Shown here: piece after piece, positions 1-9,624 of the stretch
How positions within the stretch are numbered: the first letter of the stretch is position 1
How the letters are laid out: every line of letters starts with the position of its first letter
From: PALSA-555 sp963731625
GTDB lineage: Bacteria > Actinomycetota > Acidimicrobiia > IMCC26256 > PALSA-555
DNA: 64,000 nucleotides
Assembly: GCA_963731625.1 (NCBI GenBank)
Contig: CAVSWH010000023.1
Coordinates: 186,001 to 250,000 of the forward strand
Reading direction: 5' to 3'
Translations under genes and position numbers: made by a program
The notes under the pieces: generated by a model
Databases searched by the model: none
Told to the model about the DNA's origin: nothing
Seen by the model: only the letters and a program-made list of their open reading frames with translations

Positions 1-808
1 GCGAGCAGCGCCCCGTAGACCGCGAACAGGGACATGTGGGGGGCGTTCGTGAGCGCCGCCCGGAAGCCCTCGTTCATGTAGATGAGCGGGTTGAAGAGCA
101 CGAGGATCTTGAGCCACGAGACGCCGAACACCTTGATCGGGGTGAGCGCCACCCACGAGTAGTAGACGGCACCGAGGAACGTCAGCGGGATCACGACGAC
201 GCCGAACATGATCGGCACGGTCCGGGGCTCGAAGACGGTCCCGAACGTGAGGCCGAGCGCAGCGCTCGTGATGCACGCCAGCGGCGCGAGCGTGATGAGG
301 ACCGGCCAGTTCACCTGGAGGTTCACCGGGCTGGCGGGGACGACGGCGGCGATGGGGAACACGATCGCCGCGGCGATGAGCCCCTGGATCGCGCCCGAGG
401 TGACCTTGGCCAGCGCGACGAGCGGGACCGGCAGCGGCGCCATGACCCGGTCCTCGATCTCCTTCGTGTAGCCGAACTCCTGCACCATCGGGAGCGCCAC
501 CGACTGGATGCCCTGGAACAGGATGCTGATCCCGACGACGCCCGCGATGAGCAGCGTCGCAAACGCGGCCGGCGTCGCGCCGTGGCCGCCGATCCCTTGG
601 CCGATCTTCGGGAACACGAACGTGAACACGAAGACGAGGAGGAACGGCTGGATGAGCGTGCGCGGCAGGAACTCCTTGAAGAGGTTCTTCTGGAGCACGC
701 GCAAGTCGCGGCGCAGCAGCGCCTTGAAGGCGCTCACACTCGATTCGACGGCTGTGCGGCTCCCGCGGTCGAGGGAGAGGGCGGTCTCTGCGGTGGTGGT
801 CGCGGTGG

Positions 809-812
<4 letters not shown>
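1..812 (-). CDS. ABC-2 type multidrug transporter permease (3' end cut by window)
   Basis: Integral membrane permease of a drug/antibiotic-type ABC exporter, partner of the ATPase encoded just upstream. About 270 residues are visible; the C-terminus lies beyond the window start. A soluble N-terminal stretch of about 55 residues (with LLRRDL) is followed by hydrophobic segments starting at FLLVFVFTFVFP, as in ABC-2 permeases of the DrrB type. The GTG start at 812 overlaps the ATPase stop (GTGA), so the two are translationally coupled. Substrate cannot be told from the sequence. Confidence 0.85.
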
Positions 813-1776
<964 letters not shown>

Positions 1777-1780
<4 letters not shown>

Positions 1781-2220
1781 GCGGGGTCGCTCCCGTTGCC
1801 GGCCACGGGGTGCCAGCGGTCGCGGATGCGCTGCAGCAGTCGCTCGAGCGTACGCGCCTCGTCGGTGGTGAGCAGCGAGCGGAGCTGGCCATCGACATCG
1901 GCGGCGACGGCGCGCAGCTCCGCGTGGCGGGCCCGGCCGGCGTCGGTGAGGCATACGCGCATGACGCGCCGGTCGCGGGTGTCACGGCGCCGCACGACGA
2001 GCCCGTCCCGCTCCATGCGGTCGAGATGGCGCACGAGGGTTGGTCCCTCGATCCGCACCCGGGTGGCGAGCTCGCGCTGGCTGAGGCCCTCCTCGCGCGC
2101 CGCGCTGCGGAGCACCGCCCAGGTCGCCAGGCTCGCGCCGTGGCCGGCGAGCCGGCGGTCGAATCCGTCCTGGACGCAGCGGCCGGTCACGGCGAGCTGC
2201 CGGCCGAGGGGCTCATCCAT
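1777..2220 (-). CDS. MarR family transcriptional regulator
   Basis: 147-residue winged-helix regulator. The central part reads LSQRELATRVRIEGPTLVRH, then a wing region with RRRDTRDRRVMRVCLTDAG, the classic MarR DNA-recognition and beta-wing signature. It is the first gene of a three-gene unit (regulator, ATPase, permease), coupled by an ATGA overlap. Such regulators usually repress a neighbouring exporter and release DNA on binding an aromatic ligand; here that is inference. The ATG at 2220 follows a TAACGT -10-like hexamer by 10 nt. Confidence 0.92.
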
Positions 2221-2230
2221 AGCCGGCGAA

Positions 2231-2247
2231 ACGTTAGCCGCGGAACG
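2231..2247 (-). promoter_or_regulatory. Candidate MarR promoter and operator dyad
   Basis: On the minus strand TAACGT (2231-2236) resembles an actinobacterial -10 element 10 nt before the MarR ATG. It overlaps a short dyad CGTT-8 nt-AACG (2232-2247). A dyad over the -10 would suit autorepression, but the arms are only four bases. Confidence 0.35.
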
Positions 2248-2290
2248 ATCTGGCCCGGGCCGCAGGCGCCGGCAGGCCGGGTGGGGCCGG

Positions 2291-2296
2291 TAGGTT
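2291..2296 (+). promoter_or_regulatory. -10-like element for the forward ABC exporter
   Basis: TAGGTT lies 9 nt upstream of the ATG at 2306, leaving room only for a very short 5' leader. No convincing -35 is visible. Confidence 0.4.
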
Positions 2297-2305
2297 CGCA
2301 CGCCG

Positions 2306-3313
2306 ATGCCCGAAACCGGCGTGGTCGTCGAGGGACTCGTGAAGCGGTTCGGCTCCTTCGTCGCGCTCCACGGCGTGGACTTCCTCGTCCCCGAGGGGCG
2401 CCTCGTCGGGCTGCTCGGCCCGAACGGGGCGGGCAAGACGACGGTGATCCGGATCCTCTCGACCCTGCTCCTGCCCGACGGCGGGCGGGCGAGCGTCGCC
2501 GGCTACGACGTCGTCGCGCAGCCCCAGCAGGTCCGCGCCGCGATCGGCCTCACCGGCCAGTTCGCCGCCGTGGACGAGGACCTCACCGGGCGCGAGAACC
2601 TCGTCCTCGTGGGCCGGCTGTCGCGCATGACGAAGGTCGACGCCGAGACGCGCGCCGCCGAGCTGCTCGACGTCTTCGACCTCGCGGACGCGGCGGACCG
2701 TATCGTGCGGAACTACTCGGGTGGCATGCGCCGGCGCCTCGATCTCGGTGCGAGCCTCATCGCGTCGCCCGACGTCCTGTTCCTCGACGAGCCGACGACC
2801 GGGCTCGACCCGCGCAGCCGCATGCGCCTCTGGGACGTGATCACGAACCTGCGCGACGCCGGCAGGACGATCGTGCTGACCACGCAGTACATGGAGGAGG
2901 CCGATCACCTCGCCGAGCGGATCAGCGTGATCGACGGCGGGGGGATCATCGCCGAGGGCACCGCCGACCAGCTGAAAGACAAGGTGGGCGGGGACGTCCT
3001 CGACCTGCGGGTCGCGGATCGCGGCGCGGTCGGGGTCGCGGCGAGCGCCCTGGCGCGCGCGTTCGGGGCGCCGCAGGGTGAGCTCGCCACCGACGACGAG
3101 CTCGGCACGGTCCAGGTCCCCGTGCAGGCGGGCGCGTCGGCGCTCGTCGAGGCGGTGCGGGCCCTCGACGCGGCCGGCGTCGCGGTCGCCGACATGGGGC
3201 TGCGCCGCCCGTCGCTCGACGACGTCTTCCTCAGCCTCACCGGGCACCTCGCCGAGGAGGCCCGACCCGACGCCCCCGAGCCTCGGCTCGGCCGCGGCCG
3301 GCGGCGGGTCTGA
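2306..3313 (+). CDS. ABC transporter ATP-binding protein, daunorubicin-resistance (DrrA) type
   Basis: 335-residue ATPase of a second ABC-2 exporter, transcribed away from the first. Walker A GPNGAGKTT at about residues 38-46, signature NYSGGMRRRLDLG, Walker B VLFLDEPTTGLDP and the switch LTTQYMEEADHLAER match the DrrA group, as does the roughly 100-residue C-terminal domain ending in LDDVFLSLTGH. The ATG at 2306 is preceded by a -10-like TAGGTT. The stop shares one base with the permease start, so the two are co-translated. Confidence 0.94.
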   Translation: MPETGVVVEGLVKRFGSFVALHGVDFLVPEGRLVGLLGPNGAGKTTVIRILSTLLLPDGGRASVAGYDVVAQPQQVRAAIGLTGQFAAVDEDLTGRENLVLVGRLSRMTKVDAETRAAELLDVFDLADAADRIVRNYSGGMRRRLDLGASLIASPDVLFLDEPTTGLDPRSRMRLWDVITNLRDAGRTIVLTTQYMEEADHLAERISVIDGGGIIAEGTADQLKDKVGGDVLDLRVADRGAVGVAASALARAFGAPQGELATDDELGTVQVPVQAGASALVEAVRALDAAGVAVADMGLRRPSLDDVFLSLTGHLAEEARPDAPEPRLGRGRRRV

Positions 3314-4158
3314 TGGCCGTCGCCGCCGTCGAGGCGAAGCGGTCGGCGATCGAGGCCCGCGCTGCGCTCGGTCCGGAGCGGGTGCTGGCCGACATCGCCC
3401 TGGTCGCGCGGCGGAACCTGAAAAAGGTGCAGCGCAGCCCGGGCCTCATCATCTTCTCGACGATCCAGCCGCTCATGCAGCTGGTCCTGTTCGTGTTCGT
3501 GTTCGGCTCGATCGCCAACATCGGGCCGGGTGAGAGCTACCGCGACTTCGTCGTGCCGGCTGTGCTCGTCCAGGCCATCGCGTTCGCGGCGATGGGCTCG
3601 GGTGTCGGGATCGCCTACGACCTGCAGTCCGGCATGATCGACCGGTTCCGGTCGCTGCCCATCGCCCGCTCGGCGTTCCTCGTCGGGCGCACCCTGAGCG
3701 ACAGCTTCCGGCTCGGGCTGCAGTCGCTGCTCCTCGTCGCCGCGTCACTCGTGATCGGGTTCCGCTTCCACAACGGGCTGCTCGCCGCCGTCGGGATGGT
3801 CATCGTGATCATCATGTTCGGGATGGCGCTCACGGCCTTCTCGGCGTGGGTGGGGCTGGCCGTCAAGGACCCCGAGACGGTGCAGCCCGCGGTGTTCATC
3901 CCGGTCCTTCCCCTCGTGTTCACCAGCTCGGCGTTCGCGCCGGTGTCGCGCCTGCCCGGCTGGATGCAAGCGGTCGCGAAGGTGAACCCAGTCACGGCGG
4001 CGATCGACACCGCGCGGGGGCTCGCGCTCGGTGACGCCACCCTCTACAAGGTGAGCGGGATCCATCTCTCGACGGCCGCGCTGCACTTCGCGATCTGGTG
4101 GGTGGTGATCGTCGGGGTCTTCACCGCTCTGGCGGTGCGCCGGTACCGCCTCGGCTGA
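3313..4158 (+). CDS. ABC-2 type transporter permease, DrrB type
   Basis: 281-residue membrane permease paired with the upstream ATPase (TGATG overlap). A basic N-terminal region is followed by about six hydrophobic segments. It contains GSGVGIAYDLQSGMIDRFR, the conserved cytoplasmic loop of DrrB proteins, and the late segment PLVFTSSAFAPVSRLP with the following NPVTAAID motif. Export of a lipid or drug-like compound is likely; substrate unknown. Confidence 0.93.
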   Translation: MAVAAVEAKRSAIEARAALGPERVLADIALVARRNLKKVQRSPGLIIFSTIQPLMQLVLFVFVFGSIANIGPGESYRDFVVPAVLVQAIAFAAMGSGVGIAYDLQSGMIDRFRSLPIARSAFLVGRTLSDSFRLGLQSLLLVAASLVIGFRFHNGLLAAVGMVIVIIMFGMALTAFSAWVGLAVKDPETVQPAVFIPVLPLVFTSSAFAPVSRLPGWMQAVAKVNPVTAAIDTARGLALGDATLYKVSGIHLSTAALHFAIWWVVIVGVFTALAVRRYRLG

Positions 4159-4164
4159 CCACTC

Positions 4165-5220
4165 TCAGGCGCGGAAGAGCGCGATGTCTGCCGCCTTGAC
4201 GCTCACCCAGACCGGGGCGCCGGGCGCCAGCACCAGCTCGTTCACCGCGGCGCGGGTCACCTCGGCGGTGATCGCCGTGTCGCCGGCCAGCCGGACGCGT
4301 GCGCGGTCCCCGAGGATGTCCAGGTCGCGCACCTTCGCCGACCAGACGTTCCGTGGGCTGCCCTCCGGCCGGCGGAGGTGGAGCGTGACCGCCTGGGGGC
4401 GGATCATGACGAGCACCGCGCCCGAGAGGCCGGAATCGTTGACGACGGTGAGCTCGTGGTCGTCGACGCGCGCCCGAGCGCCCGTGGCGACGGCGCGGTA
4501 GAGGTTCACGCCGATCAGGTCCGCGACGTAGCGGGTGCGCGGGTGGGTCTGGAGGTCGTCGACCGTGCCCTCCTGGACGACGCGCCCGGACTCGAGGACC
4601 ACGACCCGATCCGCGAGTGCGAACGCGTCGACCGGGTCGTGCGTGACCAGCAGCCGCGCACCGGCCGACTCCGCGAGCCGCACGCGGAGGTCGCGCCGCA
4701 GTGTCTCGCGGGTGGTGGCGTCGAGCGCGGCGAGCGGCTCGTCGAGCAGCAGGACCCGTGGCTCGGTGATGAGCGCCCGCGCGAGCGCCACCCGTTGGGC
4801 CTGGCCTCCCGAGAGCCGCGCCGGCTTGGCGCGGGCGTGGTCGGTGAGCTCGACGCGGGCGAGCCACTCGTCGGCGTGGCGCCGCGCCGTCCCGCGGGGG
4901 ACCCCGCGGGCGCGCAGCCCGAACGCGACGTTGTCGCGGACGCTGAGGTGGGGGAAGAGGAGGTAGTCCTGGAAGACGACGCCGATCGGGCGCCGCTCGG
5001 TTGGCACCCACGTGCGGGTGGCCGGGTCGTCGAGGGTGTCGCCGTCGAGGGTTACCCGCCCGCGGTCGAGGGGTTGGAGCCCGGCGATGGCGCGGAGCGT
5101 CGTCGTCTTGCCGGCACCGTTCGGGCCGAGCAGCACGACGGTCTCGCCCTCGTCGGCGTGCAGCCGGACGTCGAGCTCGAAGTCGTCGAGATCGACGCCG
5201 AGATCGGCGTCGAGGGTCAC
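4165..5220 (-). CDS. modC: Molybdate ABC transporter ATP-binding protein ModC
   Basis: 351-residue ATPase of a molybdate/tungstate importer. Walker A GPNGAGKTT near residue 33, Q-loop VFQDYLLFPHLS, signature LSGGQAQRVALARAL, Walker B VLLLDEPLAALD and H-loop LLVTHDPVDA are intact. A TOBE-like oxyanion-binding region follows (about residues 280-351, ending in VWVSVKAADIALFRA). The GTG at 5220 overlaps the ModB stop (GTGA). The frame stays open upstream through modB, which is a shadow reading. Last gene of the operon running from 7222. Confidence 0.93.
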   Translation of the reverse strand: MTLDADLGVDLDDFELDVRLHADEGETVVLLGPNGAGKTTTLRAIAGLQPLDRGRVTLDGDTLDDPATRTWVPTERRPIGVVFQDYLLFPHLSVRDNVAFGLRARGVPRGTARRHADEWLARVELTDHARAKPARLSGGQAQRVALARALITEPRVLLLDEPLAALDATTRETLRRDLRVRLAESAGARLLVTHDPVDAFALADRVVVLESGRVVQEGTVDDLQTHPRTRYVADLIGVNLYRAVATGARARVDDHELTVVNDSGLSGAVLVMIRPQAVTLHLRRPEGSPRNVWSAKVRDLDILGDRARVRLAGDTAITAEVTRAAVNELVLAPGAPVWVSVKAADIALFRA

Positions 5221-6023
5221 AGGCGCAGCCAGCGGTCCCGGAGCCCGGCCAGCACGACGATGGAGACGGCGACGAGGATCAAGCTCAACACGATGCCCGC
5301 GGCGGGGTCGGTCTCGAAAGCCAGGAAGATCGCCAGCGGCATCGTCTGGGTCTTGCCCTGCAGGTTCCCGGCGAAGGTGATCGTGGCGCCGAACTCGCCG
5401 AGCGCCCGGGCCCAGCACAAGGCCGCGCCCGCGGCGAGCGACGGCGCGATGAGCGGCAGGGTGACCCGCCGGAACGTCGCGCCGCGCCGGGCGCCGAGCG
5501 TGGCGGCGGCGTCCTCGAAGCGCTCGTCGAAGCTGCGCAGGCCCGCCTCCACGGCGACGATGAAGAACGGCATCGCGACGAACGCCTCGGCGATCACCGC
5601 GCCGAGCGTCGTGAAGGGGAGGCGGATCCCGAACCACGAGTCGAGGTACTGGCCGACCAGGCCGCGCCGGCCGAAGGCGAGGAACAGCGCGACGCCGCCG
5701 ACGACCGGCGGCAGGACCATCGGCAGCAGCACGACGGCCCGGGCGAGTCCCCGGCCCGGGAAGTCGACACGGGCGAGCACCCAGGCGAGCGGGAGGCCGA
5801 ACACGATCGCGAGCGCGGTGGCGCCGAGCGAGCACACGAGCGAGAGCCGCAGCGCGTCGAGGGTCGCCGGGGCGTGCAGCTGCGACCACAGCTGGGACCA
5901 CGGCGCTCGTTGGGCCAGCCCGACGATCGGCAGCGTGAAGAAGAGCAGCGCGACGCCCGCGAGGACGAGCACGACGGCAGGTGGACGGCGGCGCCGGGTC
6001 CGGTGCCCACCTGCGACGGTCAC
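5217..6023 (-). CDS. modB: Molybdate ABC transporter permease ModB
   Basis: 268-residue inner-membrane permease with about six hydrophobic segments. The EAA-type coupling loop DDAAATLGARRGATFRRVTLP (about residues 168-188) and the nearby ARALGEFGATITFAGN are diagnostic of ModB/CysT-type permeases. The GTG start at 6023 overlaps the ModA stop and its stop overlaps modC, so modABC are translationally coupled. Confidence 0.93.
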   Translation of the reverse strand: MTVAGGHRTRRRRPPAVVLVLAGVALLFFTLPIVGLAQRAPWSQLWSQLHAPATLDALRLSLVCSLGATALAIVFGLPLAWVLARVDFPGRGLARAVVLLPMVLPPVVGGVALFLAFGRRGLVGQYLDSWFGIRLPFTTLGAVIAEAFVAMPFFIVAVEAGLRSFDERFEDAAATLGARRGATFRRVTLPLIAPSLAAGAALCWARALGEFGATITFAGNLQGKTQTMPLAIFLAFETDPAAGIVLSLILVAVSIVVLAGLRDRWLRL

Positions 6024-6805
6024 GGCTTCAAGAACCCGAACTGGCGCAACGTGCGCTGGCCCGCCGCCGACAGCACGTACGCCTCGAAGGCCGCGGCCAC
6101 CGGCCGGTTCGAGGATCCCTTCACGACGCCGATCGGGTAGACGGCGACGACGTTCTGGGAGAGCGGGATCCGCACGCCGGTGACGCTGCCCTTCGCCGAG
6201 AGGACATCGGTCACGTAGACGACGGCCGCGTCCGCCTCACCGAGGGTCACCTTCTCCAAGGTGTCCTTCACGTTGAGGCCGGTCGGCACGTTGCCGGCCT
6301 GCAGGTGCTGCTTCTGGTACGCCTGCAGCGCGAACTCGCCGCACGGGACCGCCGGTGCGCAGAGCACGAGCTGCACGCCGGGCTTCAGGGTGTCCGCCAG
6401 GGACGTGATGTGCTTCGGGTTGCCGGGGGCGACCGCGATCTGGAGCAGGTTCTCGGCGAACACGGCCCGCCCGCTGATCATGCTCGCGACCTTGGTCATG
6501 TTCGACGGGTCGGCCGAGGCGAAGACGTCGGCGGGCGCCGCCTGCTGGATCTGGGCGGCGAGCGTGGAGGAGGCGTTGAAGTTGAACGTCACCGTCACGC
6601 CCGGGTGCAGACGCTGGAAGTCCGCGCCCATCTTCGTGAACACCTCGGTCAGCGACGACGCGGCGAACACGGTGATCGAGCCGCTCAGCTTCGCCTTGTG
6701 TTCGGCGCTCGGCCCGGACGCGGTGGCCGTGCCCGCGGCAGCGAGCACGGTCGCCGCGGCGGCCAGCACAGCCACCGCGGCACGGAAACGGACACGAACG
6801 TGCAC
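6020..6805 (-). CDS. modA: Molybdate ABC transporter substrate-binding protein ModA
   Basis: 261-residue exported binding protein. An N-terminal signal sequence (basic MHVRVRFR, then an Ala-rich core) ends around residue 29. The mature part starts with ITVFAASSLTEVF and continues with FNFNASSTLAAQI, ADVFASADPSNM and a C-terminal segment AAGQRTLRQFGF, all typical of ModA. It lacks an obvious lipobox cysteine. It lies 15 bp downstream of the HTH-Mop regulator and overlaps modB by 4 bp. Confidence 0.93.
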   Translation of the reverse strand: MHVRVRFRAAVAVLAAAATVLAAAGTATASGPSAEHKAKLSGSITVFAASSLTEVFTKMGADFQRLHPGVTVTFNFNASSTLAAQIQQAAPADVFASADPSNMTKVASMISGRAVFAENLLQIAVAPGNPKHITSLADTLKPGVQLVLCAPAVPCGEFALQAYQKQHLQAGNVPTGLNVKDTLEKVTLGEADAAVVYVTDVLSAKGSVTGVRIPLSQNVVAVYPIGVVKGSSNRPVAAAFEAYVLSAAGQRTLRQFGFLKP

Positions 6806-6820
6806 GACGACCTCCGATGT

Positions 6821-7222
6821 TCAGCTGGTGTGGGCGATCTCGATGCTCACCTGCGTCGCCTTCACCGCGGCGACGGCGAGCATTCCCGGCTCGAGCGCGA
6901 GCTCGTCGGCGGCCTCGCGGGTCATGAGCGACACGACGCGGTGCGGACCCGACTGGATCTCGACCTGCGCCGCGACCCGATCCTTGATCACTCGCGTGAC
7001 GATCCCCGGGAAGCGGTTGCGGGCCGAGTGGGCGACGATCGCGCCGGCCTCGGGCAGACCGGTGTGGCGGGCGACGGCCTCGGCGAGCGACACGCCGTCC
7101 ACGACGCGATGGCCGCCCGGTGTCCGATGGGTGACGAGCTCGCCGCTGTCCGCGAGGCGGCGCACCGTGTCGGCGCTCACCCCGAGCAGCTCAGCCGCCT
7201 GTCCGATCCGAAACTCGCTCAA
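6821..7222 (-). CDS. HTH (MerR/excisionase-like) plus molybdopterin-binding (Mop) domain regulator
   Basis: 133-residue protein joining an N-terminal MerR/excisionase-type helix-turn-helix (GQAAELLGVSADTVRRLADS, about residues 7-26, then TPGGHRVVDG) to a C-terminal Mop/TOBE domain (about residues 65-131, SARNRFPGIVTRVI...AVKATQVSIE) that binds molybdate in related proteins. As first gene of the mod operon it is probably the molybdate-responsive regulator, a functional analogue of ModE with a different DNA-binding domain. The start appears to be TTG at 7222; no ATG or GTG is better placed. Confidence 0.85.
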   Translation of the reverse strand: MSEFRIGQAAELLGVSADTVRRLADSGELVTHRTPGGHRVVDGVSLAEAVARHTGLPEAGAIVAHSARNRFPGIVTRVIKDRVAAQVEIQSGPHRVVSLMTREAADELALEPGMLAVAAVKATQVSIEIAHTS

Positions 7223-7317
7223 GCGAGGAATTCTTGCAGATTTGCTCTGTGGTGCGGGTTACTCAGCCCACGACTGCGCTCGAGGACCTCGGTCCCCGGT
7301 TGCGGACCGCCCCGCGC

Positions 7318-7980
7318 TCAGCGCCCCGCGTCGGCGGCGGGCACCGAGCCGGGCCCGCGCGGGCGCGGTCGCGTGGGCGGCCCGAGGCGAGCCGACCATC
7401 GCAGGGAGACGCTGACCCGCGGGCCGGCGGCGACGACCTTCGGCACGCCGTGCTCCCAGTCGGCCTGGGTGCGGCCACCCATGACGAGCAGGTCACCGGA
7501 TGCGGGTCGCAGGTCGCGGGACGCGCCGCCGGCACGGGGGCGCACGAGGAAGGGCCGGGCAGCGCCGAGCGTCACGATGGCCACGACCGTGTCGTCGAGG
7601 TGGCGGAGCTCGCGATCGCGGTGGAACGCGACGCTGTCACGACCGTTGCGGTAGTAGTTCAGCCCCACCGACCCGAACGGCACGCGGTAGCGAGCCGACA
7701 GCGCGCCGCGGATCACGTCGAGCGTCGGGTCGGGCAGCGGGCTCTCCGCGTTGTACCAGCGCGACAGCCGCGGGTCGTCGAGCACACGGTCGTACATCTT
7801 GCGGCGGCCCTGTCGCCACGACACGTTCTCGACCAGCGTCGCCAGCAGCGAGTCGGCGCCGCGCAGCCAGCCGCGGCCGAGGTCGACCCACGACGTCGCG
7901 TCGAGCGCGACGCGCTCCACCGGGCCGGCCTCGACAACCGGTTCGCCCTCGCCGAGCAGGGTCCCCTGCAGCGCCTCCAT
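7318..7980 (-). CDS. AlkB-like 2-oxoglutarate/Fe(II)-dependent dioxygenase
   Basis: About 220 residues. Contains NYYRNGRDSVAFHRDREL, with the HxD iron ligands in HRD, the distal histidine in WEHGVPK, and the 2-oxoglutarate-binding arginine in RVSVSLRW. These are the AlkB-family hallmarks for oxidative repair of alkylated bases, cytoplasmic. The ATG at 7980 is favoured because TAATCT lies 7 nt upstream (leaderless pattern). Another in-frame ATG is at 8001; the frame stays open further upstream but runs into the divergent gene. Confidence 0.88.
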   Translation of the reverse strand: MEALQGTLLGEGEPVVEAGPVERVALDATSWVDLGRGWLRGADSLLATLVENVSWRQGRRKMYDRVLDDPRLSRWYNAESPLPDPTLDVIRGALSARYRVPFGSVGLNYYRNGRDSVAFHRDRELRHLDDTVVAIVTLGAARPFLVRPRAGGASRDLRPASGDLLVMGGRTQADWEHGVPKVVAAGPRVSVSLRWSARLGPPTRPRPRGPGSVPAADAGR

Positions 7981-7987
7981 GGGCCTC

Positions 7988-7993
7988 AGATTA
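7988..7993 (-). promoter_or_regulatory. -10-like element of the AlkB-like gene
   Basis: TAATCT on the minus strand, 7 nt before ATG 7980. It is consistent with a leaderless transcript and helps decide the start. Confidence 0.45.
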
Positions 7994-8096
7994 CCGAACA
8001 TGCGTTTGTGCCGGGCCCGGTCGGTCGCCTGCTCGGCGGGGGGCGCCGGCGGTCCGGACAGCCGGCGGGGCACCGCGTCCGGGCCGGTCGGTGCCA

Positions 8097-8102
8097 TAAC
8101 GT
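8097..8102 (+). promoter_or_regulatory. -10-like element of the flippase-like gene
   Basis: TAACGT, 5 nt before the GTG at 8108. This fits leaderless initiation at that GTG rather than at a downstream start. Confidence 0.4.
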
Positions 8103-8107
8103 CGGGT

Positions 8108-9235
8108 GTGGGACGACGGAGCCGGCAAGCGCGGGAGGTGCCTCCGGTGGTGGAGCGGCCGTCGCCGGACGAGCAGACCTTGCACCATCGCTGGTCGCTC
8201 AGCCGAGTGCTGTTCCTCTGCGTCACGGCGGTGTGCCTGTACCTGCTGTTCCCGAGCATCATGTCGGTGTTCTCGGCGTGGGAGAACCTGACCCGGTTCG
8301 AGCCGTGGTGGATCGCCGTGATCCTCGCGTGCGAGCTGGCGAGCTTCGCCTCGATCTGGCTGCTCCAGCGCATCGTCATGCCCCACGTCTCGTGGTTCGA
8401 CGGCGCGACGAGCTACATGGTGGGCAACGCCTTCAACCGGATCACGCCGGGCGGCGGCGCGACCGGCACGGCGCTGCAGGCGAAGCTGCTCTCTGACGCC
8501 GGCTACGACCTCACGGGCGTCGCGTCGGGTCTCACCGCGACCTCGGTGCTCATCTCGTGCGCGGTGTTCGTGCTGCCCGTCTTCAGCCTCCCGGCGATCC
8601 TGGCCGGCGTCACCGTCCCGGGCAGCCTGGGCGACGCGGCGTGGATCGGCGCCGTGGTGTTCGCGGTGATCGCGTTGGCGGGCGCGGTCGTGCTGCACCG
8701 CTCCCGCCCGCTCGAGGCCCTCGGCGACGGGCTCCAGCGCCTCGTGAACCGGGTCCGGGCGCGCCGGCGGAAGCCGCCGATCCGCGACCTCGGGATGCGG
8801 CTGCTCCGCGAGCGCGACGTGCTGCGCGAGACGATCGGGTCCCACTGGGCCCTCGCGGTGACGACCGCGGTGGCCCGCTGGCTCTTCGAGTACTTCGGGC
8901 TGCTCGTCGCGTTGCAGGCGATCGGCGCGCACGTCGAGCCGACGCTCGTCCTGCTGGCGTTCACGACCGCCGAGCTCCTCGGCATGCTGCCGTTCACGCC
9001 CGGCGGGCTCGGCTTCGTCGAGGCCGGCCTCACCGGCACGCTGGCCCTCGCGGGTGTGCGGGCCTCCGACGCCGTGCTCGCCACCCTCGTGTTCCGGCTC
9101 GTGTCGTTCTGGCTGCCGCTGCCGATCGGCCTCGTCTGTGCCGTCGTCTACCGGCGTCGCCACCCGCGGCCCGTGGCGGCGCCCGCGCCCGATACGGCCC
9201 CCGGCGGGGTCACCCAGGCACACTCGACGTCGTGA
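8108..9235 (+). CDS. Lysylphosphatidylglycerol synthase TM region/UPF0104-type flippase-like membrane protein
   Basis: About 375-residue polytopic membrane protein of the LPG synthase transmembrane (YbhN/UPF0104) family. It shows the conserved NAFNRITPGGGATGTALQ after the third helix, a later helix cluster with TTAELLGMLPFTPGGLGFVEAGL, and a short basic C-terminal tail. Members move lipids or lipid-linked sugars across membranes; the substrate here is unknown and no lysyl-transferase domain is attached. GTG 8108 fits the -10 element; an alternative GTG at 8147 has GGGAGG 9 nt upstream. The stop overlaps the next gene. Confidence 0.82.
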   Translation: MGRRSRQAREVPPVVERPSPDEQTLHHRWSLSRVLFLCVTAVCLYLLFPSIMSVFSAWENLTRFEPWWIAVILACELASFASIWLLQRIVMPHVSWFDGATSYMVGNAFNRITPGGGATGTALQAKLLSDAGYDLTGVASGLTATSVLISCAVFVLPVFSLPAILAGVTVPGSLGDAAWIGAVVFAVIALAGAVVLHRSRPLEALGDGLQRLVNRVRARRRKPPIRDLGMRLLRERDVLRETIGSHWALAVTTAVARWLFEYFGLLVALQAIGAHVEPTLVLLAFTTAELLGMLPFTPGGLGFVEAGLTGTLALAGVRASDAVLATLVFRLVSFWLPLPIGLVCAVVYRRRHPRPVAAPAPDTAPGGVTQAHSTS

Positions 9236-9624
9236 CGCGAACCTCCGGCGTGGCGCGTGCGGCCGTGGCCGCCGACGCGGCCTGCCTCGTGGTCTTCGTC
9301 GCGCTCGGCCGGACCAGCCACGACCTGCACGGTGGCGCGGGCTGGTTCGTCGCCGTGCTCTGGCCGTTCGTGCTCGGCTGGTTCGCCGCAGCACTCGCCA
9401 CTCGGCTCTACACGGCTCGCACCCATCCGTGGTGGCGGGCGGCGGCCACCGTGCTCCTCGGCGTCACCGTGGCGCTCGTACTGCGCGCCGCCCTGACGAC
9501 CCGGGCCACCCCGGTGGTCTTCGGCGTCGTCGCGCTCTCGTTCCTCGCGCTCGCGACGCTCGGCTGGCGGCTGGTCGTCGCCGCGCTCGCCCGGCGACGC
9601 GCGTCGGTCGCGGCGTCGCGCTAG
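9232..9624 (+). CDS. DUF3054 family membrane protein
   Basis: 130 residues with four predicted membrane segments. The opening DAACLVVFVALGR, the WPFVLGWFAA segment and a middle WWRAAATVLLGVTVAL resemble actinobacterial and haloarchaeal DUF3054 proteins, whose function is not known. The GTG at 9232 overlaps the upstream stop (GTGA), so it is probably co-expressed with the flippase-like protein. Its stop overlaps the stop of the convergent AMP-ligase in a CTAG tetranucleotide. Confidence 0.8.
   Translation: MTRTSGVARAAVAADAACLVVFVALGRTSHDLHGGAGWFVAVLWPFVLGWFAAALATRLYTARTHPWWRAAATVLLGVTVALVLRAALTTRATPVVFGVVALSFLALATLGWRLVVAALARRRASVAASR

Noticed and set aside
4378..6183. 601-codon plus-strand open frame over modC and modB
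   Set aside because: Shadow of the molybdate operon, whose minus-strand products carry all expected motifs.
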